NCBI RefSeq assembly: GCF_000582785.1
Contig: NZ_HG931175.1
Location: 97,411-161,410, forward strand
Direction: 5' to 3'
DNA from: Candidatus Blastococcus massiliensis AP3
GTDB lineage: Bacteria > Actinomycetota > Actinomycetes > Mycobacteriales > Geodermatophilaceae
Length of the DNA: 64,000 bases
Shown: positions 30,784-39,335 of the stretch, one piece after another
How the letters are laid out: each line of letters starts with the position of its first letter
Position numbering within the stretch: the stretch's first letter is position 1
Translations under genes and position numbers: made by a program
The notes under the pieces: generated by a model
The model's input: the letters and a program-made list of their open reading frames with translations, nothing else
The model's database searches: none
Told to the model about the DNA's origin: nothing

Positions 30784-31986
30784 TCACCCTTCGAGCAGGG
30801 CAGCGAAGCGGTCGGCCGCCTCGCGACCCATGCCGGGGTGCACGTGCTGGTAGACGGTCAGCGTGATCGTGGCGCTCGCGTGGCCCAAGCGCTCTGAGAC
30901 GACCTTGACCGGCACGCCGTCGGCCAGCAGGAGCGTGGCGTGGGTGTGGCGGAGGTCGTGCAGCCGGATCACCGGCAGCCGCTCCTCCCCCAGCGCTCGA
31001 CGCGCCCGCGCGATATGGCCGGCGAAGTGGCGGGAGAACCGCTCAGGGTGCCGATGGGTGCCGTCGAAGTTGCTGAGCACGAGCGCCGAGTCGCGCACGA
31101 GATCGAGCGCCAACAGTCCGCGAGCGGCCCGGTAGGCACGAAGCGCGGCCACGGTGCCGGAGTCCAGGTCGACAACGCGTGACCGGCCCGTCTTGGTGGG
31201 GCCCTCGACCAAGCGCTCGCCGGCGCCCTTGGTCTTCACGACGCCGACGCTGCGGCGGATGGCGAGGCGGCCGGCGTCCAAGTCGATGTCGCGCCAGCGC
31301 AGGGCCAGCGCTTCTCCGCGGCGCATCCCGGTGGCCGCTAGCAGCCGCCAGCCTATGGCGAGGTCCTCGTCATAGGCCTCCGCCCAGCTGAGGAACCGGC
31401 CAAGCTCGGCCGCGGTCCACGCCTGCATCTCCGGAGGACGCGCCTCCGATGGGCTCGGCGGTGTCGACCGGTCGGTCGGGTTGACCGAGAGCCGTCCCTG
31501 TGTGACCGCGTCACCCAGCGCCGACCGCAGGATGGTGTACACGTAGCGCACCGTTCGGGCGGAGAGACCGCCTTGGCCGTCCGCGCGGCCGGATTCCTCC
31601 AGTCTGCGCATCCATACGTCCACCGCTGGACCGGTGAGCCGGGCGACGGGCTGAGCGCCGAGGTACGGATCGATGTGCAGCCGGATGTTCTTCCGGTAGG
31701 AGGCGAGCGTGGCCGGGCCGAGCCGTTGGCCCTGGATCCACTCGGCGAGGTAGGCGTCGAGACGCTGCTTCGACGGCTCGACCCACTCCCCTACTTCGGT
31801 CTTGCGGATCTCCGCCCGCAGAGCCACCGCGGCGTCCTTCCTGGTCTTGAAGCCGCGTTTGAGGACGACGCGCTTCGTCCCGTCCGCCCGCTGGGCCGTG
31901 AACTTGATCAGAAAGCGGGGACCAGCCTTGGTCATGTATTCGCTGATGCCGCCCTCGCCCGCCTGACGTCGCCGTGGCTTCGCCAT
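30784..31986 (-). CDS. tyrosine recombinase/integrase
   Basis: A 400-residue phage/ICE-type integrase. An N-terminal arm-binding region is followed by a core-binding domain (VEPSKQRLDAYLAEWIQGQ) and the catalytic domain with Arg in GMRRGEALALRWRDID, the HxxR motif in HDLRHTHATLL, and the Tyr in LTVYQHVHPG. It faces the tRNA-Leu gene, the usual layout when an element integrates into a tRNA 3' end. ATG 31986 was chosen because homology starts at MAKPRRRQAG. I see no excisionase gene next to it. Confidence 0.92.
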   Translation of the reverse strand: MAKPRRRQAGEGGISEYMTKAGPRFLIKFTAQRADGTKRVVLKRGFKTRKDAAVALRAEIRKTEVGEWVEPSKQRLDAYLAEWIQGQRLGPATLASYRKNIRLHIDPYLGAQPVARLTGPAVDVWMRRLEESGRADGQGGLSARTVRYVYTILRSALGDAVTQGRLSVNPTDRSTPPSPSEARPPEMQAWTAAELGRFLSWAEAYDEDLAIGWRLLAATGMRRGEALALRWRDIDLDAGRLAIRRSVGVVKTKGAGERLVEGPTKTGRSRVVDLDSGTVAALRAYRAARGLLALDLVRDSALVLSNFDGTHRHPERFSRHFAGHIARARRALGEERLPVIRLHDLRHTHATLLLADGVPVKVVSERLGHASATITLTVYQHVHPGMGREAADRFAALLEG

Positions 31987-33134
31987 CGCAGACCTCCATC
32001 TTCGACCCCGCGAACCCGCTGTCAGCCGGATAACTGCTGCGGGCAGCCACTTGTAATGACCACAGAACAACCAGGTGTAGTCGGCCGAACGGCACCGGCT
32101 TGCATCTGTGGACACGCTTCGACGCTGTGGACGACGGTCAGGACGCAACCGCGTGGTGGAACGCCAATGCCCGTGCAACCTTCACGGGCGGCCTACCGAG
32201 CTCCTCGAGTCCTTCTCCGGTACGGCCACCCAGGGATGGTTCTCGCGCGGACGAAGTCGATCGCCTTGCCTCGGACCTCGTTGACGCGACGAAGAGTGCG
32301 GACATGAGGGAGCGCGGTGAGATACCCGGACTTCCAAGCTGGCCATGCCGGTTCGATCCCGGTCACCCGCTCCACGTCCTGACCAGCTCGGATGCCCGTT
32401 TACGCAGCTCAGCCGGGCAGTGCCGCTCCTTCCGTGCCTTTACGGTGCCGACCCCTGTTGACCGCTGACCACCAGCTTTGGCCGGTGCTTAAGGCACGGA
32501 TAAGGCACGAACACCGACTCCACGGCTGAGCCAGCCGGACGCGCGGTGGGGACACGCAGCTTGCCCCGGCGTCACCGCGACCGACTCAACGGTTCCGCGG
32601 GGTCCGCCCTTTCGAACAAGGCGCTGCGATCGCGATCCGACTCGCAACCCTGCCCAACCGGCGGATGCTTCGACGGCGCAGGAGTGGTGCCCTGGTGACC
32701 CATCCTGTCCCGCTCTGGGTTCGGTGGGGCACCGCCGGTGGACGCCCGTTGCACGCTCTGAGGAGGTCGGCCCGTGCGGTGGGTGCGAGCACCAATTTCT
32801 TCACTGGGAAAGGGCAGGAGTTCGGGAGGTCCATGCCGTACAACCCCTCGATCACAGGATCGTCGCCGCGAGTGACTGCGGCACCGGTCCGGACGCGGCC
32901 AAGCGATGGGCGTCCGGCAGCCCACGGGTGTCCGCGCCGGCGAACGCGACAAGCCCGCCGTCTTAGGGTCCCGTCGTGTTGGTCGAGGCGCTAGATGTCG
33001 TGACCGCGGACGTTGTTTACAGTCGGCGTGGTGGCTTGATCACGAAGGAGACCTCCGGAAGGAGTGGCGATGTCTGACGTAGCAATTCCAACCGGTGGTG
33101 GGGTCTCACCAAGCCGATTCTCGCCGACAAACTG
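31987..33134. other. gene-poor accessory segment holding a tRNA-Gly-like remnant
   Basis: About 1.15 kb between the integrase start and the end of the DUF262 gene. Reading frames here are short, conflicting and lack family resemblance. The only recognisable element is the tRNA-Gly-like sequence at 32,298-32,374. A regulatory role for the integrase is likely for the first 150 bases. Confidence 0.5.
32298..32374 (+). pseudogene. tRNA-Gly(TCC)-like remnant, possible attachment-site relic
   Basis: The 3' half from the anticodon loop (CTTCCAA, anticodon TCC) onward is tRNA-grade: a GCCGG/CCGGT T arm with TTCGATC loop, then CACCCGC, discriminator T and CCA. The 5' half does not fit: the acceptor strand GCGGACA pairs with only four of seven bases and the anticodon stem has a mismatch. 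A relic of integration into a tRNA-Gly gene, or a decayed tRNA carried by the element, explains this better than a working gene. Confidence 0.6.
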
Positions 33135-34229
33135 TCACATGCCGTTCGACGACGACCCGTCCTGCCCAGCAGGTTCTAGCGGCCGCCCCAGGTACTCAAG
33201 AAGCACGTCCCGACGAAACCTAAGGGCGACGGCATCGTTTGGGCTCTGGGCGTACCTATCGAATTCCAGCATGTTGTAGTTCGCGGCGGGGTCTTCCTGC
33301 AGAGCCTTGGCGCGGTTCTCCTGACGTTCACGATCGAACTCCTCGAACTGCTCACGCTGGAGATCGCTCGCCCATCCGTCCTCCATAGCCTGACGAACTA
33401 CGAGGTAGTAAATGCTGGCCATGCCCACGGCCGAAAGCAGCTTGTCACGAGTCAGAAAGATGTCAGCCATCACGTCCATGACGGCGACGACACTCTGGCG
33501 CCATTCATCGAGCACGGTCGGGGCGGACTGCCGGGCGCCGCGCACGAAGCGGTCCAGGTAGGTCCTCTTTGTGTCCGCGACTCCACCGCGTTCTTCGAAG
33601 TGCAGGAACTTGGTTGCTATGTCGAAGTGGCGGTAACGGCGGTTGGCGTAAGGCAGCCGATCAACAAAGAATGTGTGAGAACTCAACTCCCTCGTGATCG
33701 CCGGAACGGGTCCGCCGAAGGCATTTCGCTTCTCGGCGGCATTAAGCGCCGAAGCCTCGTTCAGACGCAAGAACATGTCTTCTATGACGTCGAGATCGTC
33801 AGTTTCGATTGTGACGACGTCCAGCTGATAGTTTAGGAACTGGTCAACCAGCCGGGGCAACCAGTGCCGGATCGCTTGAAAGGTCGCCGCCTCACCGTTA
33901 GGAAGGACGAGACCGTCGATCTGTGCGTCGGCGTCAAGCGAGAGGTCCCCGTCCATGAACGCCCAGATTGCTTCAAGCCGCTGACGCCCGTCGATCACCG
34001 TGTATGCGATGAGCCGCTCCCCTTGGTACTCGGGCGGGACAAGGGCCCTGAAGTACAACTTCGGGACGTCGAAGTCATTGAAGATGCTGTCGATGAGCAG
34101 CTTGCGGCGCGACAGGGACCAGATGTCTCCTGCCCGCTGGTAGTCCGGATCGAGCTGGATGCGTTCGCGCAAAGCGGCGATGTCGCGGAGGGTCGAGGTC
34201 TTGAGCTGTCCTCTGATCAAGTTGGTCAC
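33135..34229 (-). CDS. DUF262 (GmrS-like) protein
   Basis: A 364-residue protein. Its N-terminal half is a DUF262 domain, as in GmrS/ParB-like NTPase-dependent proteins, with the hallmark IDGRQRLEAIWAF near residue 79 and LRLNEASALNAAEKRN further on. The C-terminal half is helical and charged. Unlike full GmrSD restriction enzymes it has no DUF1524 HNH nuclease domain. The GTG start overlaps the stop of the FRG-domain gene (GTGA), so the two proteins are probably made together and may interact. Confidence 0.8.
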   Translation of the reverse strand: MTNLIRGQLKTSTLRDIAALRERIQLDPDYQRAGDIWSLSRRKLLIDSIFNDFDVPKLYFRALVPPEYQGERLIAYTVIDGRQRLEAIWAFMDGDLSLDADAQIDGLVLPNGEAATFQAIRHWLPRLVDQFLNYQLDVVTIETDDLDVIEDMFLRLNEASALNAAEKRNAFGGPVPAITRELSSHTFFVDRLPYANRRYRHFDIATKFLHFEERGGVADTKRTYLDRFVRGARQSAPTVLDEWRQSVVAVMDVMADIFLTRDKLLSAVGMASIYYLVVRQAMEDGWASDLQREQFEEFDRERQENRAKALQEDPAANYNMLEFDRYAQSPNDAVALRFRRDVLLEYLGRPLEPAGQDGSSSNGM

Positions 34230-35002
34230 GGCAGTCGGTCCGCGACGCGTCGAGCGAGATGTTGCAGGTCTGGATACATAGCGGCGGCGTTCACACCAAG
34301 TCGTTGCAGCTCTCGCGCCATCGCCGGCTTGGCAACGTCAGAAATCACATACTTGACCAGTGTGTCCGTAGAAGTCTCCTCAAGCGGTTGCGGGTCCTTA
34401 TGCATTATGGTGAATACGCCGGTCTGCGCCCGGATGCGGTCAAAGCGACGTACCGCAGTCAGAGCCGCAGGCGCAAGATCGCGACCTGGCGCCGCTACCT
34501 CAGCGGGGGAATACCAGTCGGCCTCCTTGCTCGATCCACACAAGGGCACGTCCCACGGTTGACTGCTCGTGATCCTCGCTTGCGCATTCAACAGCTGCGG
34601 ACGGAGCGCCCACAGCGAGGCGCCTTCGCCTGGCGAGGGCGGCAGATGTGCGTCGTCGAAGGCAAAGAACAGCGCGGCGAGCGGGGATTCGCTCCAGTCC
34701 AGCAGCCGAGTGGGAACACCGTAGTGCTGCATGAGGAACAGCCAGTCCCACTCGTTCAGTTCGCCGCCACGGACGTCCGCGCCGAATAACAGCGCCGTGG
34801 CGTCACGCTGGAACTCGGACATTAGTTCGCGTTCCATGTGAAGCCCGTTGCGCCGGGCGAGCGAGGACTGCAGGACGTAGGACTGCCGAGCTTGCCCTCT
34901 GAACCAGACCAGTTCGTCGTCCGCGAACCTGGTGAGCAGGTCGCTTAGGAGCTCGCCGACCGACGCGATCGACACCTCGGTCAACGGTGCTGCGGTCGTC
35001 AC
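34226..35002 (-). CDS. FRG domain protein
   Basis: A 258-residue protein. The FRG domain named for its VWFRGQA motif is at residues 32-38, with the family's second signature, the GVPTRLLDWSESPLAALFFA region, near residue 100. A variable C-terminal part follows, including IMHKDPQPLEE. FRG domains occur in phage-defence and toxin-like contexts, but their biochemistry is unknown. It begins 276 bases downstream of the small acidic gene, and the DUF262 gene overlaps its stop. Confidence 0.85.
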   Translation of the reverse strand: MTTAAPLTEVSIASVGELLSDLLTRFADDELVWFRGQARQSYVLQSSLARRNGLHMERELMSEFQRDATALLFGADVRGGELNEWDWLFLMQHYGVPTRLLDWSESPLAALFFAFDDAHLPPSPGEGASLWALRPQLLNAQARITSSQPWDVPLCGSSKEADWYSPAEVAAPGRDLAPAALTAVRRFDRIRAQTGVFTIMHKDPQPLEETSTDTLVKYVISDVAKPAMARELQRLGVNAAAMYPDLQHLARRVADRLP

Positions 35003-35278
35003 GAGGGAAAGCTAGCGTGCCACGCCGATTGACGAGCCATCGACACCTGGGGTCCACGGCAGGAGGCGTGACGCTCGCAGTCCTGCGGCGAGCCTGTGGA
35101 CAGCAGCGACGTCCTCGCGGCCGGGTGCCGGCGCCGACGCGCTTCCTCGGAGATCTCGAGATTCCCTCCTGTTATTCGCCAGTTCCCCCTCCAAGAGCCG
35201 GCCAGAGCGCGCAGCCGTCCTTCCGCTCCGGGGTCACCCTGTCGGAAACACGCGGCGCTGTCCGCGGCCGTGTGGGCC

Positions 35279-35617
35279 TCAACGCACGGCGGCCCGGAGG
35301 ACGCGGTCGATGAGTTCACGCAGCGCCTCGGCGCTTCCGTCACCTGTTCTGTCTGCGGCCAATACCTCCCCGTCGTAGGCGTGCTCTGGGGCGAAGAGCG
35401 CCACTGCCCAGCCCTCGTGCTCAGCACGGGCCCAGGACAAGCTGTCCTCAGCGTCGGTGACTAGCAAAGTGTGTCCACCGTCGAGGGGGATCTCAAGCGC
35501 GGCGTTCATCCCACCGGTCTGAGTGAAGGAGGCAGGCAGCCCTGCCGCGACCAAGGCGTCAATGACGTCCTGGTACTCGGCCTGGCCAACGGCCATGGTC
35601 TCGTCATAGCTAAGCAA
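35279..35617 (-). CDS. small acidic protein of unknown function
   Basis: A 112-residue acidic protein with no membrane segment. VALFAPEHAYDGEVLAADRT and LRELIDRVLRAAVR suggest a small alpha/beta fold with a C-terminal helix. TTG 35617 is chosen over ATG 35596 because GGGAGGAG lies six bases before it. It lies between the HNH nuclease and FRG genes on the same strand, so it may be an immunity or accessory factor; that is inference from position only. Confidence 0.6.
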   Translation of the reverse strand: MLSYDETMAVGQAEYQDVIDALVAAGLPASFTQTGGMNAALEIPLDGGHTLLVTDAEDSLSWARAEHEGWAVALFAPEHAYDGEVLAADRTGDGSAEALRELIDRVLRAAVR

Positions 35618-35673
35618 GGCGGTCTCCTCCCGGTCAGAGCGGCACCGACGGTATGGCGGGGTGGGGCCAGGAC

Positions 35674-36717
35674 TCACGTGGCTCGCCGGCAGAGGGTGCT
35701 GTGTTCGGGTCGAACTGAGCGTGGCGCGCTACCGCTGTAGACATTGTCGCGATGCCAGGCGAGGTAGACATTGCCCGGAGCCACCGCGCCGGCCGGCAGC
35801 AGCAGCGCTTCCGCCAGTGGCGGTCGGCCGAATGCCGCCTGCGCGCCCGGACTGCCTTCGGCGGCGGCCGATGCGATGTCGGGCGCGAGATGGATGCGCA
35901 AGCCACCGTTAACCATTAGAAGGCCTGTATCGAAGGCGACATCGTGCGTGGGACACGCCGTGAGCCCGTTTCGCGGGTCGAGGCGTTCAGCTGGCCGGCT
36001 GATCCGCCAGGGCTTGATGTGGCTCGCCACAAGCATCCGGCGGGCTCGCTCCCCCGCCGCCGTCACGCTGAGGCCGCAGAAGACGCACGCATGCCCGTGA
36101 TTGCGCAGCACCTCGCCGGCGAACCTGTGCTGCCCGACGCGCGCCGCAGCGACAAGCAGACGTTCCGTCACCTGCTGGGCTAAGTCCGTGCGCTCAGTCG
36201 CCCAGTTGTCGGCCGCCGCCTGCACGGCCCCCTCGAGGTCCTCCAGCAGAAGCTCCTCCTGACCAAGAAGCAGCAGGTCACTGTCGTCGCCCTCAAGTAG
36301 TAGAAAGTCGGGCAGCCGATCCGCTTTGATGCCACTGTCGCGCGCTGCTTGCAGGAGTAGCCGGTAGGTGGTGGCGAGTTGACCAGGTGTGGCAAGAAGC
36401 CGGGCAGCGACCTCGATCTCGTGCCTGGCGCCGTTGCGGCGGCTGCCGTCGAGGTTCGCCATCTTCGCGAGCACGCTGCTGTTTGGGCGTCGGAAGAGGG
36501 CGGCCATGGCCGGGACGGGCTGCTCGGCGCGATGCGCAGTGCTCCCGCCGTACCGGCGATGGTTGACCAGCAAGCTGGCCGCGAGGCACATCAGCGTCTC
36601 CACGGGCGTGAAGTCGACCTGACGGCCGCTGACGGCGGGCTGTCGCGCGTCGATCACGCGCCACTGATTACGCGCTTCCGCGACGTTGATCGCGAGGTAG
36701 TCCTTGACGGTTCGCAC
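35674..36717 (-). CDS. HNH endonuclease, restriction-enzyme type
   Basis: A 347-residue protein. The first 200 residues are an uncharacterised helical region. The C-terminal part is an HNH_2-type nuclease: HACVFCGLSV supplies a Cys pair, LVASHIKPWR the first catalytic His, and ERLDPRNGLTACPTHDVAFDTGLL the Asn and His. This arrangement occurs in restriction-associated HNH enzymes. The GTG has a GGAAGGGCG-type site upstream, and the gene follows the zinc-ribbon/HEPN gene by 83 bases. Confidence 0.85.
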   Translation of the reverse strand: MRTVKDYLAINVAEARNQWRVIDARQPAVSGRQVDFTPVETLMCLAASLLVNHRRYGGSTAHRAEQPVPAMAALFRRPNSSVLAKMANLDGSRRNGARHEIEVAARLLATPGQLATTYRLLLQAARDSGIKADRLPDFLLLEGDDSDLLLLGQEELLLEDLEGAVQAAADNWATERTDLAQQVTERLLVAAARVGQHRFAGEVLRNHGHACVFCGLSVTAAGERARRMLVASHIKPWRISRPAERLDPRNGLTACPTHDVAFDTGLLMVNGGLRIHLAPDIASAAAEGSPGAQAAFGRPPLAEALLLPAGAVAPGNVYLAWHRDNVYSGSAPRSVRPEHSTLCRRAT

Positions 36718-36800
36718 GCCCGCCCTTCCGGTGAATCACGGCATCCCGACGTAGATCACTGCCCAGCGCAGCGGCGCGCTCGAACGCGACCCCAGCTTGT

Positions 36801-37694
36801 TTAGACGTCGACTGCTCGTAGGAGCCGATCCAGTATCCCGTCGCGGCCGAGTACGCGGTCTCGACAGCGCAGGTAGTCGTCGGCGGTCAGGAGGTCCGTG
36901 TGAGCGGCGCGGTTGCGGACGTTCTTCGACAGGTCGGCGAGCACCGCTGGCAGCCCGTCGCCATCCAGCAACCAGGAGGCTGCGGTGCGGCTGCTCACGA
37001 CCCTAAAGAGACTGCCTACCAGCGGACTCGTCTCGCGCCTCGAGCGGGAGCGAGCGGCGACACCGAGGGTGTACCCAAGCGCGCCGAGTTCAGGTGCCGG
37101 CGCTCGGCCCGCGCAGTAGCGAGCCACCCTCATCAGGTCCCTGTCCTTGAGGTCAGCAGCTAGGTCCAGTCCCGCGGTGGCGTCTTTCCACGGCTCGGCG
37201 ATGCAGCGGACAACTTCCACCTCGACGGCCTTGCACAGGCAGATGATCGCGGCGGACCAGTCAAGGCCCGAGGTGTGACGCAGGGCTCCGCTGACGGCCT
37301 CGGCCGTCGCGAGCATCAGCTGAGCCTGAGCGCTAACCCTCGAGTAGACGGCTGCCTGCTCCTGCAGCCGACTCCGCGCATCGGCGATGTCGGACACCGG
37401 GACGTTCTTGGCGAGGAACTTGACGACCGCGAGATCGCGCTCGGCGGCCGGGAGGTCTCCGGCCCTTATGTCCCACAGCGACAGAAGCAGTCCGTAGCAG
37501 CCGTTGCACAGCAGCCGCTCGGGATTGGCGTCGATGATCGTGACAAGTTTCGAGGTCTTCGACGATCCGCAGCGCCAGCAGGTGAACGTGCGCGACGCCG
37601 GCAACCTGTACTGCTGCAGGGGACCCCGGGCGACGTAGGTCCGGACAGCTGTGGCGAGCACCTCGCGTGCGGATCCGGCGCTCACTACAGGCAC
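36801..37694 (-). CDS. zinc-ribbon and HEPN-like protein, putative RNase
   Basis: A 297-residue protein that I recognise only by motifs. Cys39, Cys42, Cys63 and Cys66 (CWRC and CNGC) form an N-terminal zinc ribbon. The rest is helical with two HEPN features: an ICLCKAVEVEVVRCI helix near residue 152 and RNRAAH at 260-265, which fits the Rx4H catalytic motif with Asn after Arg. HEPN proteins are often RNases in abortive defence. The GTG lies 22 bases after the methyltransferase stop. No nuclease activity is shown. Confidence 0.65.
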   Translation of the reverse strand: MPVVSAGSAREVLATAVRTYVARGPLQQYRLPASRTFTCWRCGSSKTSKLVTIIDANPERLLCNGCYGLLLSLWDIRAGDLPAAERDLAVVKFLAKNVPVSDIADARSRLQEQAAVYSRVSAQAQLMLATAEAVSGALRHTSGLDWSAAIICLCKAVEVEVVRCIAEPWKDATAGLDLAADLKDRDLMRVARYCAGRAPAPELGALGYTLGVAARSRSRRETSPLVGSLFRVVSSRTAASWLLDGDGLPAVLADLSKNVRNRAAHTDLLTADDYLRCRDRVLGRDGILDRLLRAVDV

Positions 37695-37716
37695 CGCCGG
37701 CCGACGCTAGCGCTCA

Positions 37717-38883
37717 TCACAGGCCGGTGTGCTCAAGCAGGGCGAGCCCGATGGTGGCGGCGACCTTGACCGCTACGGCGTTGCCGATGACGCCCATGAC
37801 GCGGGAGCGGGGGCCGGGGAACTGGTAGTCCTGCGGGAAGCCCTGCACGAGCGCGGCCTCGCGGACGCTGAGGTACCGGACGCTGCCGTCGAGCTCGCGA
37901 AGCATCGCTTCGCCGCCCGCGACCCCGTGCACGCCCGCCTTGATCGTCTTGCTGGGCATGTCCATCGGGCTGCCGGTGTGCTTCGCGTAGGTGCGGGCGC
38001 CCGGGATTGCCCTGTGATCGGGCCACTCGGTGTCGTCGTCGGTCGCCATCGGCTCCGGCACGTTTCGGAGGGCGTCACGGAGCGTCCGCCACCGCTCGAA
38101 CTTCTCGTCCACCCCGGTGAGCTGGAGTCGCGCCACGTGACGGACCAGTCGGGCTGGGATAGTCGGCATCGGCAACCCGTGCGCCTGCCAATAGGTGCCG
38201 GTGACGTACTGGTCATGCAGCAGCCGGTCACGGCTGTGTGTCGTCGAGATCTTGTCCCAGGTTCCGGCGCCGGCGACGTCGGCGCGGATCGCGATAATGA
38301 AGACGCGCTTCCGGCTCTGCGGAACGCCGAGGTCAGCCGCGTCGACCTCTTCCTGGTAAATGCGGTAGGTGGGCTTCTCCTTCGATGCGCGGATCCGCTC
38401 GTGGTGGTGGTCCCAGAGCTCGTCGCTGTCGAGCGGCTTGATGTCCGGTCGGCGCAGCTGGTCCTTGACGTAGTCGAGGTACGGCTCGAACGTCGGGCGG
38501 AGCAGGCCGGGCACGTTCTCGAACACGACCAGTTCCGGGCGGAGCTTGCGCACGACCCGTAGCGCGGACGGAAACTGGTTGCGCTCGTCGCTGTCGCCGG
38601 CGTGCGTCCCAGCGAGGCTGAAAGGTTGGCACGGTGGCCCGCCTGCAACGAGCTGGACGGTGCCGCGTTCACCCAGCTCGTCAACGGCTTGGTTGACGTC
38701 ATTCTCGATGACGCTGTCGGGCTTCCACAGGGTCGGCTGGCGTTCGGCGTTGTGCCGCAGGACCCGAGCGGCGGGCTTCCACCACTCGACGAGGCTCGTG
38801 TGCTCGAAGCCGGCTTCGCGCATGCCGAGTGCCATGCCGCCGCCGCCCGCGAACAATTCGACGGACTGCCTCACGTCGGTCAT
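37717..38883 (-). CDS. C5-cytosine DNA methyltransferase
   Basis: A 388-residue modification enzyme. All main Dcm motifs are present: I FAGGGGMALG (11-20), IV GGPPCQPFS with catalytic Cys85, VI ENVPG (122-126), VIII QSRKRVFIIA, and X GNAVAVKV at the end. The variable region between VIII and IX should set the target sequence, which is not predictable here. The ATG overlaps the Vsr stop (ATGA). Methylation of host DNA would protect it from the nuclease partners. Confidence 0.92.
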   Translation of the reverse strand: MTDVRQSVELFAGGGGMALGMREAGFEHTSLVEWWKPAARVLRHNAERQPTLWKPDSVIENDVNQAVDELGERGTVQLVAGGPPCQPFSLAGTHAGDSDERNQFPSALRVVRKLRPELVVFENVPGLLRPTFEPYLDYVKDQLRRPDIKPLDSDELWDHHHERIRASKEKPTYRIYQEEVDAADLGVPQSRKRVFIIAIRADVAGAGTWDKISTTHSRDRLLHDQYVTGTYWQAHGLPMPTIPARLVRHVARLQLTGVDEKFERWRTLRDALRNVPEPMATDDDTEWPDHRAIPGARTYAKHTGSPMDMPSKTIKAGVHGVAGGEAMLRELDGSVRYLSVREAALVQGFPQDYQFPGPRSRVMGVIGNAVAVKVAATIGLALLEHTGL

Positions 38884-39335
38884 GCCGCTGTTGTCCGCAG
38901 ACGCGGGCCGTCGGAGCGCACGGCGTCCGCGACGAGGTCGGTGACAGCGGAGAGGTCGCGCTCGATGTCGCTCTCCCAGCAGCGCAGGACGGTCCAGCCG
39001 GCGCACGTCAGCGTGGCCGTGACTTCGAGGTCCCGAGCGATGTTGCGACGGATCTTCGCGAGCCAGAAGGGTGCGTTGCCGCCACGGCCGTAGTAGGCGT
39101 CGAAGCTTTCAAAGCCGCGGGTGCGCCAGGCGTTCCCGTGCCAGTAGTCCCCGTCGACGAACACGACGACCTTCGCGGGCCCGAACACGATGTCGGGCTT
39201 GCCGGGCAGCGCGGTCCGGAGCCGGTAGCGCAGTCCTCGGCCGTGCAGCGCTTTGCGCAGCGCGAGTTCAGGCTTTGTGTCGCGGTTGCGGACGGCGCTC
39301 ATGATCCGTCGGGTCGTGTCGGGGTGGCGGCTCAT
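38880..39335 (-). CDS. vsr: Vsr-type very short patch repair endonuclease
   Basis: A 151-residue nuclease of the Vsr family, which nicks DNA at T:G mismatches arising from deamination of 5-methylcytosine. The conserved signature FVDGDYWHG (59-67) includes the His region, and PDIVF (47-51) the catalytic Asp. The Cys pair of the E. coli zinc site is not evident. Its place between the methyltransferase and the unknown gene, with ATGA overlaps on both sides, means it is made with the methyltransferase. It may also serve as a nuclease of the defence system. Confidence 0.9.
   Translation of the reverse strand: MSRHPDTTRRIMSAVRNRDTKPELALRKALHGRGLRYRLRTALPGKPDIVFGPAKVVVFVDGDYWHGNAWRTRGFESFDAYYGRGGNAPFWLAKIRRNIARDLEVTATLTCAGWTVLRCWESDIERDLSAVTDLVADAVRSDGPRLRTTAA

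Noticed and set aside
32193..32375. A 60-residue minus-strand frame containing VTGIEPAWPAWKSG
   Set aside because: This is the known false translation of a tRNA gene, here from the tRNA-Gly-like remnant, not a protein.
32572..32952. Short frames in the gap before the DUF262 gene
   Set aside because: They overlap one another on opposite strands with no ribosome site or family resemblance.
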